Positions 9,905 to 17,705 of a stretch of 64,000 bases of DNA are shown in pieces; the first letter of the stretch is position 1, and each line of letters starts with the position of its first letter. Below the pieces are notes generated by a model. That model was given only the letters and a program-made list of their open reading frames with translations. It had not been told where the DNA came from and did no database searches. Source of the stretch: Phenylobacterium sp. (GTDB lineage: Bacteria > Pseudomonadota > Alphaproteobacteria > Caulobacterales > Caulobacteraceae). The position numbers were made by a program, and so were the translations under genes. The stretch spans positions 558,001 to 622,000 of the forward strand of contig NZ_JAUSCJ010000022.1 of NCBI RefSeq assembly GCF_030651185.1, in the 5' to 3' direction.

Positions 9905-10740
9905 AATCCCATCTCCGCGCGGAGCTGCTGTGGCGTCACCTCGGCGGCCCTCAGGTCGGCGAGGGTCTGGGCGTGGTCGCGCTTGGCGTAGCGTTTGCCG
10001 TCCGGGCCGGTCAGCAGCCGATGATGGCGATAGACCGGTGTGGGAAGGCCGAGCAAGGCCTGCAGCAGGCGCTGGACGTGGGTGGCCTCGAACAGGTCCT
10101 GGCCACGGATCACGTGGGTCACCCCCTGCAGGGCGTCGTCCAGGGTGACGGCCAGGTGATAGGCGACGCCGACATCCCGCCTGGCCAGCACCACGTCGCC
10201 GCCCAGTTCCGGCCGGGCGGTGATGGCGCCGCGCTCGCCGTTCGGGCCTGAGCCCTCCTCGACAAAGGTCAGCGGACCGGCCTGGGCCAAGGCCGCCTCC
10301 AGGGACAGCCGCCAGGCGAAGGCCTCACCGGCCGCCAACCGCCGCGCCTCTTCGTCGGCGGGGAGCGGCGCGCCGCGCCAGGTCTCCATGGCGCCGTGGG
10401 GCGCGCTGGCGATGGCCTCGGCGATCTGGCGGCGGGTCCGGAAGCAGCGGTAGAGCAGGCCTCGGGCGGCCAGGGTCTCGATGGCCGCCTGGTATTCTGC
10501 GAGGTGCTCGGATTGCCGCCGCACCGGCTGCTCCCAGGTCAGGCCCAGCCAGGCCAGGTCCTTGAAGATTGCGGCCTCGAACGCCGGCCGGCAGCGGGTG
10601 GCGTCGATGTCCTCGATGCGCAGCAGGAAGGCGCCGTTCGCCGCGCGGGCGGCGTCATGAGCGGTGAGCGCAGAGAAGGCGTGTCCCCGGTGCAGCAGCC
10701 CGGTGGGGGAGGGGGCGAAGCGGGTGGTGAAGGCGGTCAC
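9901..10740 (-). CDS. gluQ: Glutamyl-Q tRNA(Asp) synthetase
   Basis: A 279-residue truncated glutamyl-tRNA synthetase lacking an anticodon-binding domain, as in GluQRS, which attaches glutamate to queuosine 34 of tRNA-Asp. The HIGH-like motif is FAPSPTGLLHRGHAFSA, the substrate motif LLRIEDIDATRC, and the KMSKS-like motif GKRYAKRDH. The usual zinc cysteines are partly missing (YRCFRTRRQ has only one Cys), as in a subset of the family. It precedes the EamA gene with overlapping codons. Confidence 0.9.
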   Translation of the reverse strand: MTAFTTRFAPSPTGLLHRGHAFSALTAHDAARAANGAFLLRIEDIDATRCRPAFEAAIFKDLAWLGLTWEQPVRRQSEHLAEYQAAIETLAARGLLYRCFRTRRQIAEAIASAPHGAMETWRGAPLPADEEARRLAAGEAFAWRLSLEAALAQAGPLTFVEEGSGPNGERGAITARPELGGDVVLARRDVGVAYHLAVTLDDALQGVTHVIRGQDLFEATHVQRLLQALLGLPTPVYRHHRLLTGPDGKRYAKRDHAQTLADLRAAEVTPQQLRAEMGF

Positions 10741-10780
10741 GGGACAGGTCTAGAGCCCTATGATCGCCACTTCCACCTCC

Positions 10781-10886
10781 GCTCACCCCGGCGAAGGCCG
10801 GGGCCCAGGTCGCAGAGCGCGGCCTGGGTCGGGAATCCGGAACGCGGCGGATGTATCTGGGTCCCGGCCTTCGCCGGGACGAGCGG
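10781..10886. repeat. Inverted pair of the GC-rich palindromic repeat (copies 2 and 3)
   Basis: CACCCCGGCGAAGGCCGGGG starts at 10784, and the reverse-complement form CCCGGCCTTCGCCGGGACGA lies at 10863. The pair forms a BIME-like module of about 106 bases between the gluQ start and the tetR stop. The first copy matches the single element at 2057. Confidence 0.75.
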
Positions 10887-10896
10887 ATTTGGGATG

Positions 10897-11526
10897 TTAC
10901 TTGCCGTGGTCGTCGGCGAAAATCTTCATGTGCTCGAAGACGCCGCGCAGGAAGGCTTCCTCGCTGCCCAGCGCGGTCTTCAGCGTGTCGAACTGCTTGA
11001 AGGAGGCCATCTCGGCCAGGCCGTGGGCGGCGCACCAGGCGGCGGTGGTGGCGAGTTCCAGAGCGATCTCGTCGGCGGGGTCGGCGCCGGCTTCCACCAG
11101 GGTGTCGCGCACCTGACAATAGGCGCTGTCGTCCTCCATGTGGACGTGCGAGGGCAATTCCTCCTTGTTGCGCGAGCCATCGTACATGATGCGATAGAGG
11201 CTGGGGTTTTGGCGGGCGAAGACCACGTAGGCCACCCCGAGCGCGGTCAGCTTGTCCTTGACCGAATGCGCCGACTTGCGGGCCGCCGACAGCGAGTCGT
11301 TCAGCATGTCCCAGCCCTCGGTGGCCACGGCCTCCAGAAGCTCACCCTTGTCCTTGAAGTGATGATAGGGCGCGGCCGGACTGACGCCGGCCTCCCGCGC
11401 CACGGCCCGGAGCGACAGGGCCGATGGCCCCTCGGATTCCAACAGACGCCGGGCCGCGTCGATCAGGGCGCGGCTGAGGTCGCCGTGGTGATAGGGCCGG
11501 GGCTCGGCGGCTGCAGTTTCTCTCAT
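10897..11526 (-). CDS. TetR-family transcriptional regulator
   Basis: A 209-residue regulator. The N-terminal helix-turn-helix is GPSALSLRAVAREAGVSPAA followed by PYHHFKDKGELLEAV (about 35-75). The rest is a helical ligand-binding domain of the WHG type. ATG 11526 (MRETAAAEPRPYHHGDLS) was chosen since upstream codons fall inside the promoter. It is divergent from the first mini-membrane gene. The 130-base gap holds repeated motifs that recur before the second mini-gene, so it may control both and itself. The ligand is unknown. Confidence 0.88.
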   Translation of the reverse strand: MRETAAAEPRPYHHGDLSRALIDAARRLLESEGPSALSLRAVAREAGVSPAAPYHHFKDKGELLEAVATEGWDMLNDSLSAARKSAHSVKDKLTALGVAYVVFARQNPSLYRIMYDGSRNKEELPSHVHMEDDSAYCQVRDTLVEAGADPADEIALELATTAAWCAAHGLAEMASFKQFDTLKTALGSEEAFLRGVFEHMKIFADDHGK

Positions 11527-11569
11527 CGCACTCACTGTAAAAGTATATCTGGACGGCGTAAAGATCATC

Positions 11570-11616
11570 TTGACGGCGTTCAGATCGCTGTTATCTTAGC
11601 ATTGTTCAAATAACAA
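11570..11616 (+). promoter_or_regulatory. Promoter and candidate operator of mini-membrane gene 1
   Basis: TTGACG (11570) and TATCTT (11592) are spaced by 16 bases, resembling -35 and -10 boxes. Just downstream, TTGTTCAAATAACAA (11602-11616) is an imperfect dyad. The block GTTCAGATC...TATCTTAGC.TTGTTCA recurs almost exactly at 11884-11924 before the paralogous gene. A TetR operator is a reasonable inference. Confidence 0.5.
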
Positions 11617-11659
11617 ACGCCCCGCCTCCCCGCGGGTTCAAACTTACAAGGTGTGTGTC

Positions 11660-11764
11660 ATGTCTCTCGCAAGCTTCGAACGCTTCTTCGACCGTATCGC
11701 CCCCGCCATCCTGCTGGTCCTGGGCCTCACCGTCGCCGCCGCCACCGCAGTGGTCGGCGCCTAG
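11660..11764 (+). CDS. 34-aa single-span mini-membrane protein 1
   Basis: ATG 11660 to TAG 11762-11764 encodes 34 residues: a polar amphipathic N-terminus with FERFFD, then one hydrophobic span rich in Ala, Leu and Val, ending TAVVGA. An AAGG ribosome-binding site lies 7 bases upstream. A strong terminator follows at 11789. The paralogue at 11962 shares the RFFD motif, the hydrophobic span and the identical end VGA, which argues that both are real genes. I do not recognise the family. It is divergent from the TetR gene. Confidence 0.7.
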   Translation: MSLASFERFFDRIAPAILLVLGLTVAAATAVVGA

Positions 11765-11788
11765 AAGACAAAGTCGATCCCTGATCGC

Positions 11789-11814
11789 AAGGGCCCCTCC
11801 GGGGGCCCTTTTTT
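11789..11814 (+). terminator. Rho-independent terminator after mini-gene 1
   Basis: AAGGGCCCC-TCC-GGGGGCCCTT followed by TTTTT: a GC-rich stem with a three-base loop and a T-tract, 25 bases after the stop codon. Confidence 0.85.
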
Positions 11815-11861
11815 ATTGCGCCCTACGGCCGGCCTTACCTATGCGAAAATGCATAGCGTAC

Positions 11862-11924
11862 ACTGTAAAATGTATCTATACATTGTTCAGATGATTGCTA
11901 TCTTAGCGTTGTTCACATGAACAA
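11862..11924 (+). promoter_or_regulatory. Promoter and palindromic operator of mini-membrane gene 2
   Basis: CACTGTAAAA, GTTCAGAT and TATCTTAGCGTTGTTCA reproduce, in order, the elements before mini-gene 1. The last element completes a clean palindrome TTGTTCA-CA-TGAACAA at 11909-11924 with 7-base arms. TATCTT at 11899 is the likely -10. Confidence 0.5.
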
Positions 11925-11961
11925 CCCGGCCGGGGGGCTCCGGCAGATAGGAACCAAGACC

Positions 11962-12069
11962 ATGTTTGCCGACCACGCCTTCGCCCGATTCTTCGACACC
12001 ACCGTCGTCGTCGCCTTCGTCGCCCTCAGCGTGATGCTGGCCGGCGCCACCGCCATCGTCGGCGCCTAA
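11962..12069 (+). CDS. 35-aa single-span mini-membrane protein 2
   Basis: ATG 11962 to TAA 12067-12069 encodes 35 residues: FARFFD in the N-terminal part, a single hydrophobic span of Val, Ala, Leu and Met, and the end GATAIVGA. AGGAACC upstream is a plausible ribosome-binding site. It is a paralogue of the 34-aa protein 200 bases upstream, with its own copy of the same promoter. Function is unknown; single-span proteins of this size often modulate membrane transporters or kinases, but no partner is evident here. Confidence 0.7.
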   Translation: MFADHAFARFFDTTVVVAFVALSVMLAGATAIVGA

Positions 12070-12082
12070 TGCTCTCCAGCGT

Positions 12083-12119
12083 CACCCCGCTCGTCTGACT
12101 CTTGGGTCCGAGCGGGGTG
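12083..12119 (+). terminator. GC-rich hairpin after mini-gene 2
   Basis: CACCCCGCTCG (12083-12093) and CGAGCGGGGTG (12109-12119) form an 11-bp stem with a 15-base loop, 14 bases after the TAA. There is no T-tract, so intrinsic termination is uncertain. Confidence 0.45.
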
Positions 12120-12293
12120 CAGGCCGCGCCGTCATGGCGATGTCTCAGAATCTCTCCTATAGTTCTCTTGCGTCGGGAATCTGGGGCCTGAAGGCTCCAA
12201 CCGGTTCGCCGATAGCGCGGTTGAGAGTGAGGGCTTCGTCTTCAGTTTCCACGCGTACCCATCTGGCGCTGTAGCGCACCGGGACGACCGGCG

Positions 12294-12854
12294 ATGAAGG
12301 TGTTGACCCACCCCCCATCCGGCTGGCCCTGCCTTGTGCTCAACGCGGACTTCAGGCCGCTCAGCTACTATCCCCTGTCGCTGTGGCCCTGGCAGGATGT
12401 GATCAAGGCGGTCTTCCTCGACCGGGTCGACGTGGTCTCGACCTACGATCAGGAAATTCACTCCCCGTCCTTCGCCATGAAGCTGCCCAGCGTCGTGTCG
12501 CTGAAGCAGTACGTGACACAGGACCGGCCGCCGGCCTTCACGCGGTTCAACCTGTTCCTGCGCGACGCCTTCACCTGCCAGTACTGCCACTCGGGCTCTG
12601 ACCTGACCTTCGACCACGTGGTGCCGCGTTCGCGTGGGGGGCGCACGACGTGGGAGAACATCGTCACCGCCTGCGCCCGCTGCAACCTCACCAAGGGCGG
12701 CCGCACGCCGCAGGAGGCGCATATGTTCCCGCGCCACAAGGCGCGGCGCCCCAGCGCCCACGAACTGCAGGAACGCGGTCGCAAGTTCCCGCCGCACCAC
12801 CTGCACCAGAGCTGGCTCGACTACCTCTATTGGGACATCGAGCTCGAGGCGTGA
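12294..12854 (+). CDS. HNH endonuclease
   Basis: A 186-residue protein. The zinc-finger Cys pair is in FTCQYCHSGSDLTFDHVVPRS and the second pair in VTACARCNLTKGGRTPQEA; the HNH core is DHVVPRSRGG..TWENIVTAC..CN. The N-terminus WPCLVLNADFRPLSYYPLSL is characteristic of a conserved alphaproteobacterial HNH family that is normally chromosomal rather than mobile. The cellular role is not defined. Confidence 0.88.
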   Translation: MKVLTHPPSGWPCLVLNADFRPLSYYPLSLWPWQDVIKAVFLDRVDVVSTYDQEIHSPSFAMKLPSVVSLKQYVTQDRPPAFTRFNLFLRDAFTCQYCHSGSDLTFDHVVPRSRGGRTTWENIVTACARCNLTKGGRTPQEAHMFPRHKARRPSAHELQERGRKFPPHHLHQSWLDYLYWDIELEA

Positions 12855-12948
12855 GGTCTCGCGAGACCAGCTTGGCGTTTCGCTGGCCGTCGCTAAAAGG
12901 ATAGCGCCTGTTCGGGGGCGTCCCCCCAGCGTCGTCCTGGAGCTTGCG

Positions 12949-13644
12949 TTGTCCCTTCCGCCCACGCTGGACATCTATATCGGCTACGACGTGGCCGAGC
13001 GCGTCGCCTATCATGTGCTTAGCCAGAGCCTGATCGATCACGCGTCGCGTCCGCTCCGGATCACCCCCATCGTGCTGTCCACCCTGTCCGGGCTGCACAG
13101 CCGGCAGCGGGTGTCGCAGCAGTCGACGGAGTTCTCCTTCAGCCGGTTCCTGACCCCTTACCTCTCCGGGGGCCAGGGGTGGTCGCTGTTCATGGACTGC
13201 GACATGCTGGTCCGCGCCGACATCGCCGAACTGTTCGCCCTGGCTGATGAGCGCTTCGCCGTGATGGTGGCCCAGCACGACTACACCCCCCGCGACAGCG
13301 TGAAGTTTCTCGGCGCCCAGCAACTGCCCTATCCCAAGAAGAACTGGTCCAGCGTTGTCCTGTTCAACAATGCGCGCTGCCGGGCCCTGACCCCGGACTA
13401 TGTCGACACCGCCAGCGGCCTGGACCTGCATCAGTTCCGGTGGCTGCGCAGCGATGAGGAGATCGGCGGCCTGCCGCTGGAGTGGAACTGGCTGGTGGGG
13501 GAGTACCCACCCAATCCCGCGGCGAAGATCGCGCACTTCACGCGCGGCGGCCCCTATTTCGCCGACTATGCCGACTGCGACTATGCCGACGAATGGCGCG
13601 CCGCCCGGGAGCGCACCCTCGGGGTCGCCAGCTCCGGGGCCTGA
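12949..13644 (+). CDS. Glycosyltransferase-like protein with a DxD motif
   Basis: A 231-residue protein if translation begins at the TTG at 12949, which has GGAG six bases upstream; no ATG fits the conserved region. The start PTLDIYIGYDVAERVAYHVL, the S-F-S-R-F-L segment and the metal-binding WSLFMDCDMLVRADI match GT8-like nucleotide-sugar transferases. KIAHFTRGGPYF near the end is the conserved H-x-T-x-G-G-P-x-F motif. The sugar donor and acceptor are unknown. It lies 94 bases after the HNH gene and is convergent with the isomerase gene. Confidence 0.75.
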   Translation: MSLPPTLDIYIGYDVAERVAYHVLSQSLIDHASRPLRITPIVLSTLSGLHSRQRVSQQSTEFSFSRFLTPYLSGGQGWSLFMDCDMLVRADIAELFALADERFAVMVAQHDYTPRDSVKFLGAQQLPYPKKNWSSVVLFNNARCRALTPDYVDTASGLDLHQFRWLRSDEEIGGLPLEWNWLVGEYPPNPAAKIAHFTRGGPYFADYADCDYADEWRAARERTLGVASSGA

Positions 13645-13660
13645 GCCGCGCCGACCGCGA

Positions 13661-14311
13661 CTAGCGCGCTGTCAGCCCTTGCTGTTCCAGCCGCCATTTG
13701 AACTGGTCGAAGCGATCCTGGCCGAAGAACGGCTCTCCGTTGAAGGCGATCATCGGGACGCCGTAGTGGCCGGCGGCCCGCTGGGCGACCTGGGAGGCCT
13801 CGATCACCGCGTCGAGGCGTTCTGACTCGGCGTCCACCTTGGCCGCGAAGGCGGCGGGATCCAGGCCCGCCCGCGCCGTGGCCTGAGCGATGTGATCCCC
13901 CAGGTGCCAGTCATCCACCGTGCCGCCCCAGATGGTCTTGCTGACCTCGTCTAGGAACGCCAGGCCCTTGCCCTGCTCGGCGGCCAGCGCCCCCATCTGG
14001 GTCAGGCGGTAGATGTGCGGCTGTTCCTTCGGATAGGTCCGGGTGGCCATGTCCATGTAGACCGGGTCGGGCCGGGGCCAGCGGAAGGGCAGGCCCAGAA
14101 ACTGCGCCTCGCGGTGGATGTCGGCGAAGAAGTAGCTGAACCAGAGCGGGTCGCGGGTGTCGAAGAACTCCGGCGTGCGCACCGCCAGGGGATAGACTGG
14201 CCGCACGTTGCAGACCACGTCGTACTCCCGCTCCAGCGCCGTCAGCCGGTGCATGATCATGTAGGAATAGGGCGAGCGGAAGGACCAGTAGAGGTCGTAG
14301 GTGAGGGTCAT
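13661..14311 (-). CDS. 2-hydroxychromene-2-carboxylate isomerase-like (kappa GST/DsbA fold)
   Basis: A 216-residue thioredoxin-fold protein. The N-terminal YDLYWSFRSPYSYMIMHRL has the S-P-Y-S motif that positions glutathione in HCCA isomerases. The C-terminal QRAAGHYGVPMIAFNGEPFFGQDRFDQF is the usual cis-Pro and end motif. Members isomerise ring-cleavage products of polyaromatic degradation or act as general GSH-dependent isomerases; no pathway partners are adjacent. ATG 14311 is preferred to an upstream GTG. Confidence 0.82.
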   Translation of the reverse strand: MTLTYDLYWSFRSPYSYMIMHRLTALEREYDVVCNVRPVYPLAVRTPEFFDTRDPLWFSYFFADIHREAQFLGLPFRWPRPDPVYMDMATRTYPKEQPHIYRLTQMGALAAEQGKGLAFLDEVSKTIWGGTVDDWHLGDHIAQATARAGLDPAAFAAKVDAESERLDAVIEASQVAQRAAGHYGVPMIAFNGEPFFGQDRFDQFKWRLEQQGLTAR

Positions 14312-14393
14312 GGGTCTTGCCGCCTGCCGGTTTCGCTCTTTGCGTAAATAGTGGCATGTATCGCGCCACAATCAAGCGATCTGGAACTCTATC

Positions 14394-14774
14394 ATGCTCC
14401 GTCTCCTGCCCCGCCTGCTCGTCGGCGCCCTCGGCGTGCTCGCCCTGATCGGCGCCCTGAGGATCTGGGTCGACCCGGCGGTTCCCGCCGCGACGCTCGG
14501 CCTGTCGCCCATCGGCGGCCTGGGCCTGGCCACCTTGCGGGCCGATGTCGGCGGCTTCTTCGGCGGCATGGGGGGCTTTGCCCTGGCCGCGGCGATCCGC
14601 AATGACCGGCGGCTGGTGACCGTCCCCCTGGTGCTGGTCAGCCTGGCTCTGACGGGCCGGCTGATCACGGCGGGGATGGAGGGGCTGGCGCCCGAGATGG
14701 TGCTGCCGATGACCGTGGAGGCGGTTCTCGCCGTCCTGCTGGCCCTCGGCCGCCGGACGCTTGGGACGCGCTAG
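14394..14774 (+). CDS. DUF4345-like four-span membrane protein
   Basis: A 126-residue protein with four hydrophobic segments. GLATLRADVGGFFGGMGGFAL is the most conserved-looking part and resembles the L-R-A-D-x-G-G-F-F motif of DUF4345-type proteins. No catalytic motif is seen and the function is unknown. It overlaps the convergent MFS gene by 4 bases. Confidence 0.65.
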   Translation: MLRLLPRLLVGALGVLALIGALRIWVDPAVPAATLGLSPIGGLGLATLRADVGGFFGGMGGFALAAAIRNDRRLVTVPLVLVSLALTGRLITAGMEGLAPEMVLPMTVEAVLAVLLALGRRTLGTR

Positions 14775-15985
14775 CTCATCTCCTCCGGCGGCTTCACCGT
14801 CCGGAACATCAAGAGCAGCAGCAGGTCGTAGCCGATCTTCAGGCCGCCGCCGATCAGCAGGGGCCAGGCGAAGGGGCTCAGCGTCAGCAACAGGCCGGCG
14901 ATCGACGGGCTGAGCGCCGAGGCCAGGCTGCGGGGCACATTGGTCAGGCTGGCGGCCGCCGCGCGCTCGGGCGGGGTGACGATGGCCATCACGTAGGAGG
15001 ACCGCGCCGGCACATCCATGGCCGAGAGGGTGGAACGCACCAGAAGCAGCCCCATGGCCACCGTCAGGTTGGGCGCGAAGGCCACCAGCATCAGGCAGAG
15101 GTTAGCCGGGATGTGGGTGAAGACCATGGTGTTCACCAGGCCGATCTTCCGCGCCAACCGCCCGGAGGCGAGCTGCGAGAAGGCGGTGAGGACCCCCATC
15201 CAGAAGAACAGGGCCGACGCGGCGGTCAGCGACAGGCCGTAGTGCTGGAAGAGGTAGAGGGCCAGTAGCGACTGGACCAGGAATCCGCCGCCGAAGCTGT
15301 CGATGCTGAACAGACCTGCCAGCAGGAAGACCCGATTGCGGGAGGGGCCTAGGGGTTGGCGGGCCTTCTCTGCGTCGCTCTCCACCGCCGGCAGCCCTCG
15401 GTAAAGGACCATCACCACCAGGCCGAGGACAGCGTACAGCCCGAACATGCCGCGGGCGATGTCGAGATGGGTCCAGGCGAAATGGCGGCCCAGCTGTTCG
15501 GCCAGGCCCACGGCCAGCGCCCCGCCCGCCACCATCAGCGAGCCGGTCAGGCTGTAACGGGCGAACAGGCTGGTGCGCTCGGCGTCCGGCGCGCTGTGCG
15601 CCAGCATCGACTGCTCCAGGGGGAGGAAGGGGCTGACGTCGCCGCCGGAGGGGTTGAGGGTGCCGACGCAGCCGACGATCACCAGGGGCCAAAACCCCGC
15701 CAACCCCGCGAAGGCCAGGCCGGTCAGGCACATCAGGGCCGAGGCGCCGATCAGCAGGCGCCGCGTGCTGACCCGGTGCGCCACGGCGCCGACCGCGAGG
15801 GTAAGAGCGGCCGAGCCCAGCAGGGTAGCGGTGGTGAGCATCCCTACCTGCAGCGGGGAGAATCCCAGGGCCGTCAGATAGACCGGCAATAGCAGTGCGA
15901 CGAAGCCATCTCCGAAGGCGCGGAGGCCCCGGGTGAGCAGCAGTGTGCGGGCCGGGCCGGTCACACGGCCTGGGGTTCGCGCCAC
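14771..15985 (-). CDS. Major facilitator superfamily transporter
   Basis: A 404-residue protein with about twelve transmembrane helices. The N-terminal half has LLTRGLRAFGDGFVALLLPV and the loop AVGAVAHRVSTRRLLI. A second-half loop, FSQLASGRLARKIGLVNTMV, matches the MFS loop 8-9 motif. It probably exports a small molecule; the substrate is not readable. The start overlaps the end of the GNAT gene at 15961 by 25 bases, so the two are probably co-transcribed from the coq7 side. Confidence 0.87.
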   Translation of the reverse strand: MARTPGRVTGPARTLLLTRGLRAFGDGFVALLLPVYLTALGFSPLQVGMLTTATLLGSAALTLAVGAVAHRVSTRRLLIGASALMCLTGLAFAGLAGFWPLVIVGCVGTLNPSGGDVSPFLPLEQSMLAHSAPDAERTSLFARYSLTGSLMVAGGALAVGLAEQLGRHFAWTHLDIARGMFGLYAVLGLVVMVLYRGLPAVESDAEKARQPLGPSRNRVFLLAGLFSIDSFGGGFLVQSLLALYLFQHYGLSLTAASALFFWMGVLTAFSQLASGRLARKIGLVNTMVFTHIPANLCLMLVAFAPNLTVAMGLLLVRSTLSAMDVPARSSYVMAIVTPPERAAAASLTNVPRSLASALSPSIAGLLLTLSPFAWPLLIGGGLKIGYDLLLLLMFRTVKPPEEMS

Positions 15986-16605
15986 ATGGCCCAGGCGGGC
16001 GGGGCGTCGGCGCGGGCGCGGAACTCAGTCATCACCTCGAAGCCGTAGCGGCGGTAGAGCGGCACATTGGCCTCGTTGGAGGATTCCAGATAGGCGGGCA
16101 GGCCCGCGGCGTCGACCTTGGCCAGACCGGCCTTCAGCATCCGCGAACCGACCCCCAGTCCTTGGGCCTCCGGCCGCACGCCGAGGAACCACAGGTAGGC
16201 ATGGGGCCGCTCCATGGGATGCAGTTCGTCCATGATCTTGCGCATGGCCGACAGGCGCCCGATCCGGCCCAGGCCGGTGGCATGCAGGATGGTGGGCAGG
16301 ACGCGCAGTTCCTGCATCAAGCTGTTGGGGCCGAGCGCTTCTGAGGGAATCCAGATGGAGACCGCGCCACCGCCGGTGGGACGGGTCACCTCGCCGGTCG
16401 GCAGGGCGATCTCCTTGAGCAGCATCTTCATGAAGCGCAGGCGGGCGGCCTCGCGCTGGGCGTCGTCGCGCAGGAACCAGCAGAACTGAGGATCGGTGCG
16501 GAAGGCGGCGTTGAGATCGTCAGCGGCGGCGTCGATATCGGCGGGACCCGCGGCGACGGGCGCCTCGGCGCCACGGCGCAGGGCTTCGATCTCCGCGTCG
16601 GTCAT
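15961..16605 (-). CDS. GNAT-family N-acetyltransferase
   Basis: A 214-residue protein. The CoA-binding region is AYLWFLGVRPEAQGLGVGSRMLKAGLAKVD, then LPAYLESSNEANVPLYRRYGFEVM, a typical GNAT C-terminal motif. The N-terminal ~90 residues resemble the variable arm of this subfamily. Its ATG overlaps the coq7 stop (ATGA), so it belongs to the dsbB-coq7 operon. The substrate is unknown. Confidence 0.82.
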   Translation of the reverse strand: MTDAEIEALRRGAEAPVAAGPADIDAAADDLNAAFRTDPQFCWFLRDDAQREAARLRFMKMLLKEIALPTGEVTRPTGGGAVSIWIPSEALGPNSLMQELRVLPTILHATGLGRIGRLSAMRKIMDELHPMERPHAYLWFLGVRPEAQGLGVGSRMLKAGLAKVDAAGLPAYLESSNEANVPLYRRYGFEVMTEFRARADAPPAWAMWREPQAV

Positions 16606-17165
16606 AGCTTCTCGCTGATCTTGATGGCGGCCTTGCAACCCGCGTGGATGACGGCGGCCAGGATCGGATAGCCGAACGCGTCACGGGCGCCCGCCTCGAC
16701 GGCGTGGTCGCGGTGCGCCAGTTCCTCGTCCCGGAACTTGGAGAGTTCGGCGGCCAGTTCGGGCTCGCGGTCGGTGAGCTCGGCGACCTGGCCGGCATAG
16801 TGCTGCTCGATCACGTCCTCGACCGCTTCGGTGCAGGCGTGGGCCGCCTTCTCGCCCATGAGGGCCGTGCCGGCGCCCAGGGCGAAGGCCGCCAGCCGCC
16901 AGACCGGGGTCATGGCGGTGGGGCGCACCCGGTGGTCGGTGAGTAGGGCGTCGAAGCGGGCCAGGTGGACGGCTTCATGGCCCTCCATCTCCGCCAGCTG
17001 GCCGGTGATGCGCTCATGGCCCTTGGAGGCGCCGAGCACCGCGCGCTGGCCGCGATAGATCTGCACCGCCGCCATCTCGCCGGCATGATCCACCCGCAGG
17101 ATTTCGGCCAGGCGCGCGGCGGTGGCGCCCTGTCCGGGGCGGTGGGGAACGGGTTTGTCGCTCAT
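16602..17165 (-). CDS. coq7: Demethoxyubiquinone hydroxylase (COQ7 family)
   Basis: A 187-residue di-iron oxygenase that carries out the C6 hydroxylation of demethoxyubiquinone in ubiquinone synthesis. Iron-ligand motifs are RVDHAGEMAAVQIYRGQ (E-x-x-x..), EMEGHEAVHLARFD, and KFRDEELAHRDHAVEAG, in the usual two-helix-pair spacing. Length matches bacterial COQ7. It lies between dsbB and the GNAT gene with 4-base overlaps on both sides, indicating translational coupling. Confidence 0.92.
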   Translation of the reverse strand: MSDKPVPHRPGQGATAARLAEILRVDHAGEMAAVQIYRGQRAVLGASKGHERITGQLAEMEGHEAVHLARFDALLTDHRVRPTAMTPVWRLAAFALGAGTALMGEKAAHACTEAVEDVIEQHYAGQVAELTDREPELAAELSKFRDEELAHRDHAVEAGARDAFGYPILAAVIHAGCKAAIKISEKL

Positions 17166-17677
17166 GGCCGGCGCCGGTCGCGTAGCGCCGCCCAGGCGCT
17201 GTAGATCGTCAGCTTCAGCGATATCAGCGCGTTCCAACCGGCCATGGACAGGCCCAGGAACACCCAGGCGGCCTCGTCGCAGGCCGGTGGCCGGATCTTG
17301 GCGCCGCCCAGCAGGTCGGTCATGGCCTCAGTGCTGACCCCCGCCCCCGTGGACGCGCAGGTCGTGGGGCCAGGCCACCACTTCCACTCCGCCCCGGCGT
17401 GATAGACGGCGACGGCGACGCCGACCGCAAAGACCAGGGCCAGGGCTGCGTTGAACAGCCCGCGCCAGCGGGCCCCGCGTGGCAGCTTGCAGACGACGAT
17501 GGCGATCAGGGCGAGGCTTCCCGCGACCCAATAGACCTCGCGGGCCCGCAGGCAGAGCGTGCAGGGGGCGTAGCCGCCGAAGGTTTCGAAGGCGTGGGCG
17601 ATCGCCAGCATCAGGGCGGACGAGCCCAGAGCCCAGAAGGCCCAACGGTCGAGAACGGCGCGGATCAGCTGCATCAT
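17162..17677 (-). CDS. dsbB: Disulfide bond formation protein DsbB
   Basis: A 171-residue protein with four transmembrane helices. The first periplasmic Cys pair is APCTLCLRAREVYW (CxxC) and the second loop carries TTCAS and RPPACDEAAWVFLG, the Cys residues that reoxidise DsbA. Electrons pass to ubiquinone, which makes its location upstream of coq7 notable. It heads the dsbB-coq7-GNAT-MFS run. Confidence 0.9.
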   Translation of the reverse strand: MMQLIRAVLDRWAFWALGSSALMLAIAHAFETFGGYAPCTLCLRAREVYWVAGSLALIAIVVCKLPRGARWRGLFNAALALVFAVGVAVAVYHAGAEWKWWPGPTTCASTGAGVSTEAMTDLLGGAKIRPPACDEAAWVFLGLSMAGWNALISLKLTIYSAWAALRDRRRP

Positions 17678-17705
17678 GGCGCGCGATATGAGCGCAAAAA
17701 CCGGC

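Noticed and set aside
11655-11894. A 79-codon plus-strand frame overlapping mini-gene 1
   Set aside because: It crosses the terminator and the second promoter; the 34-aa frame with its own ribosome-binding site and a paralogue explains the region better.
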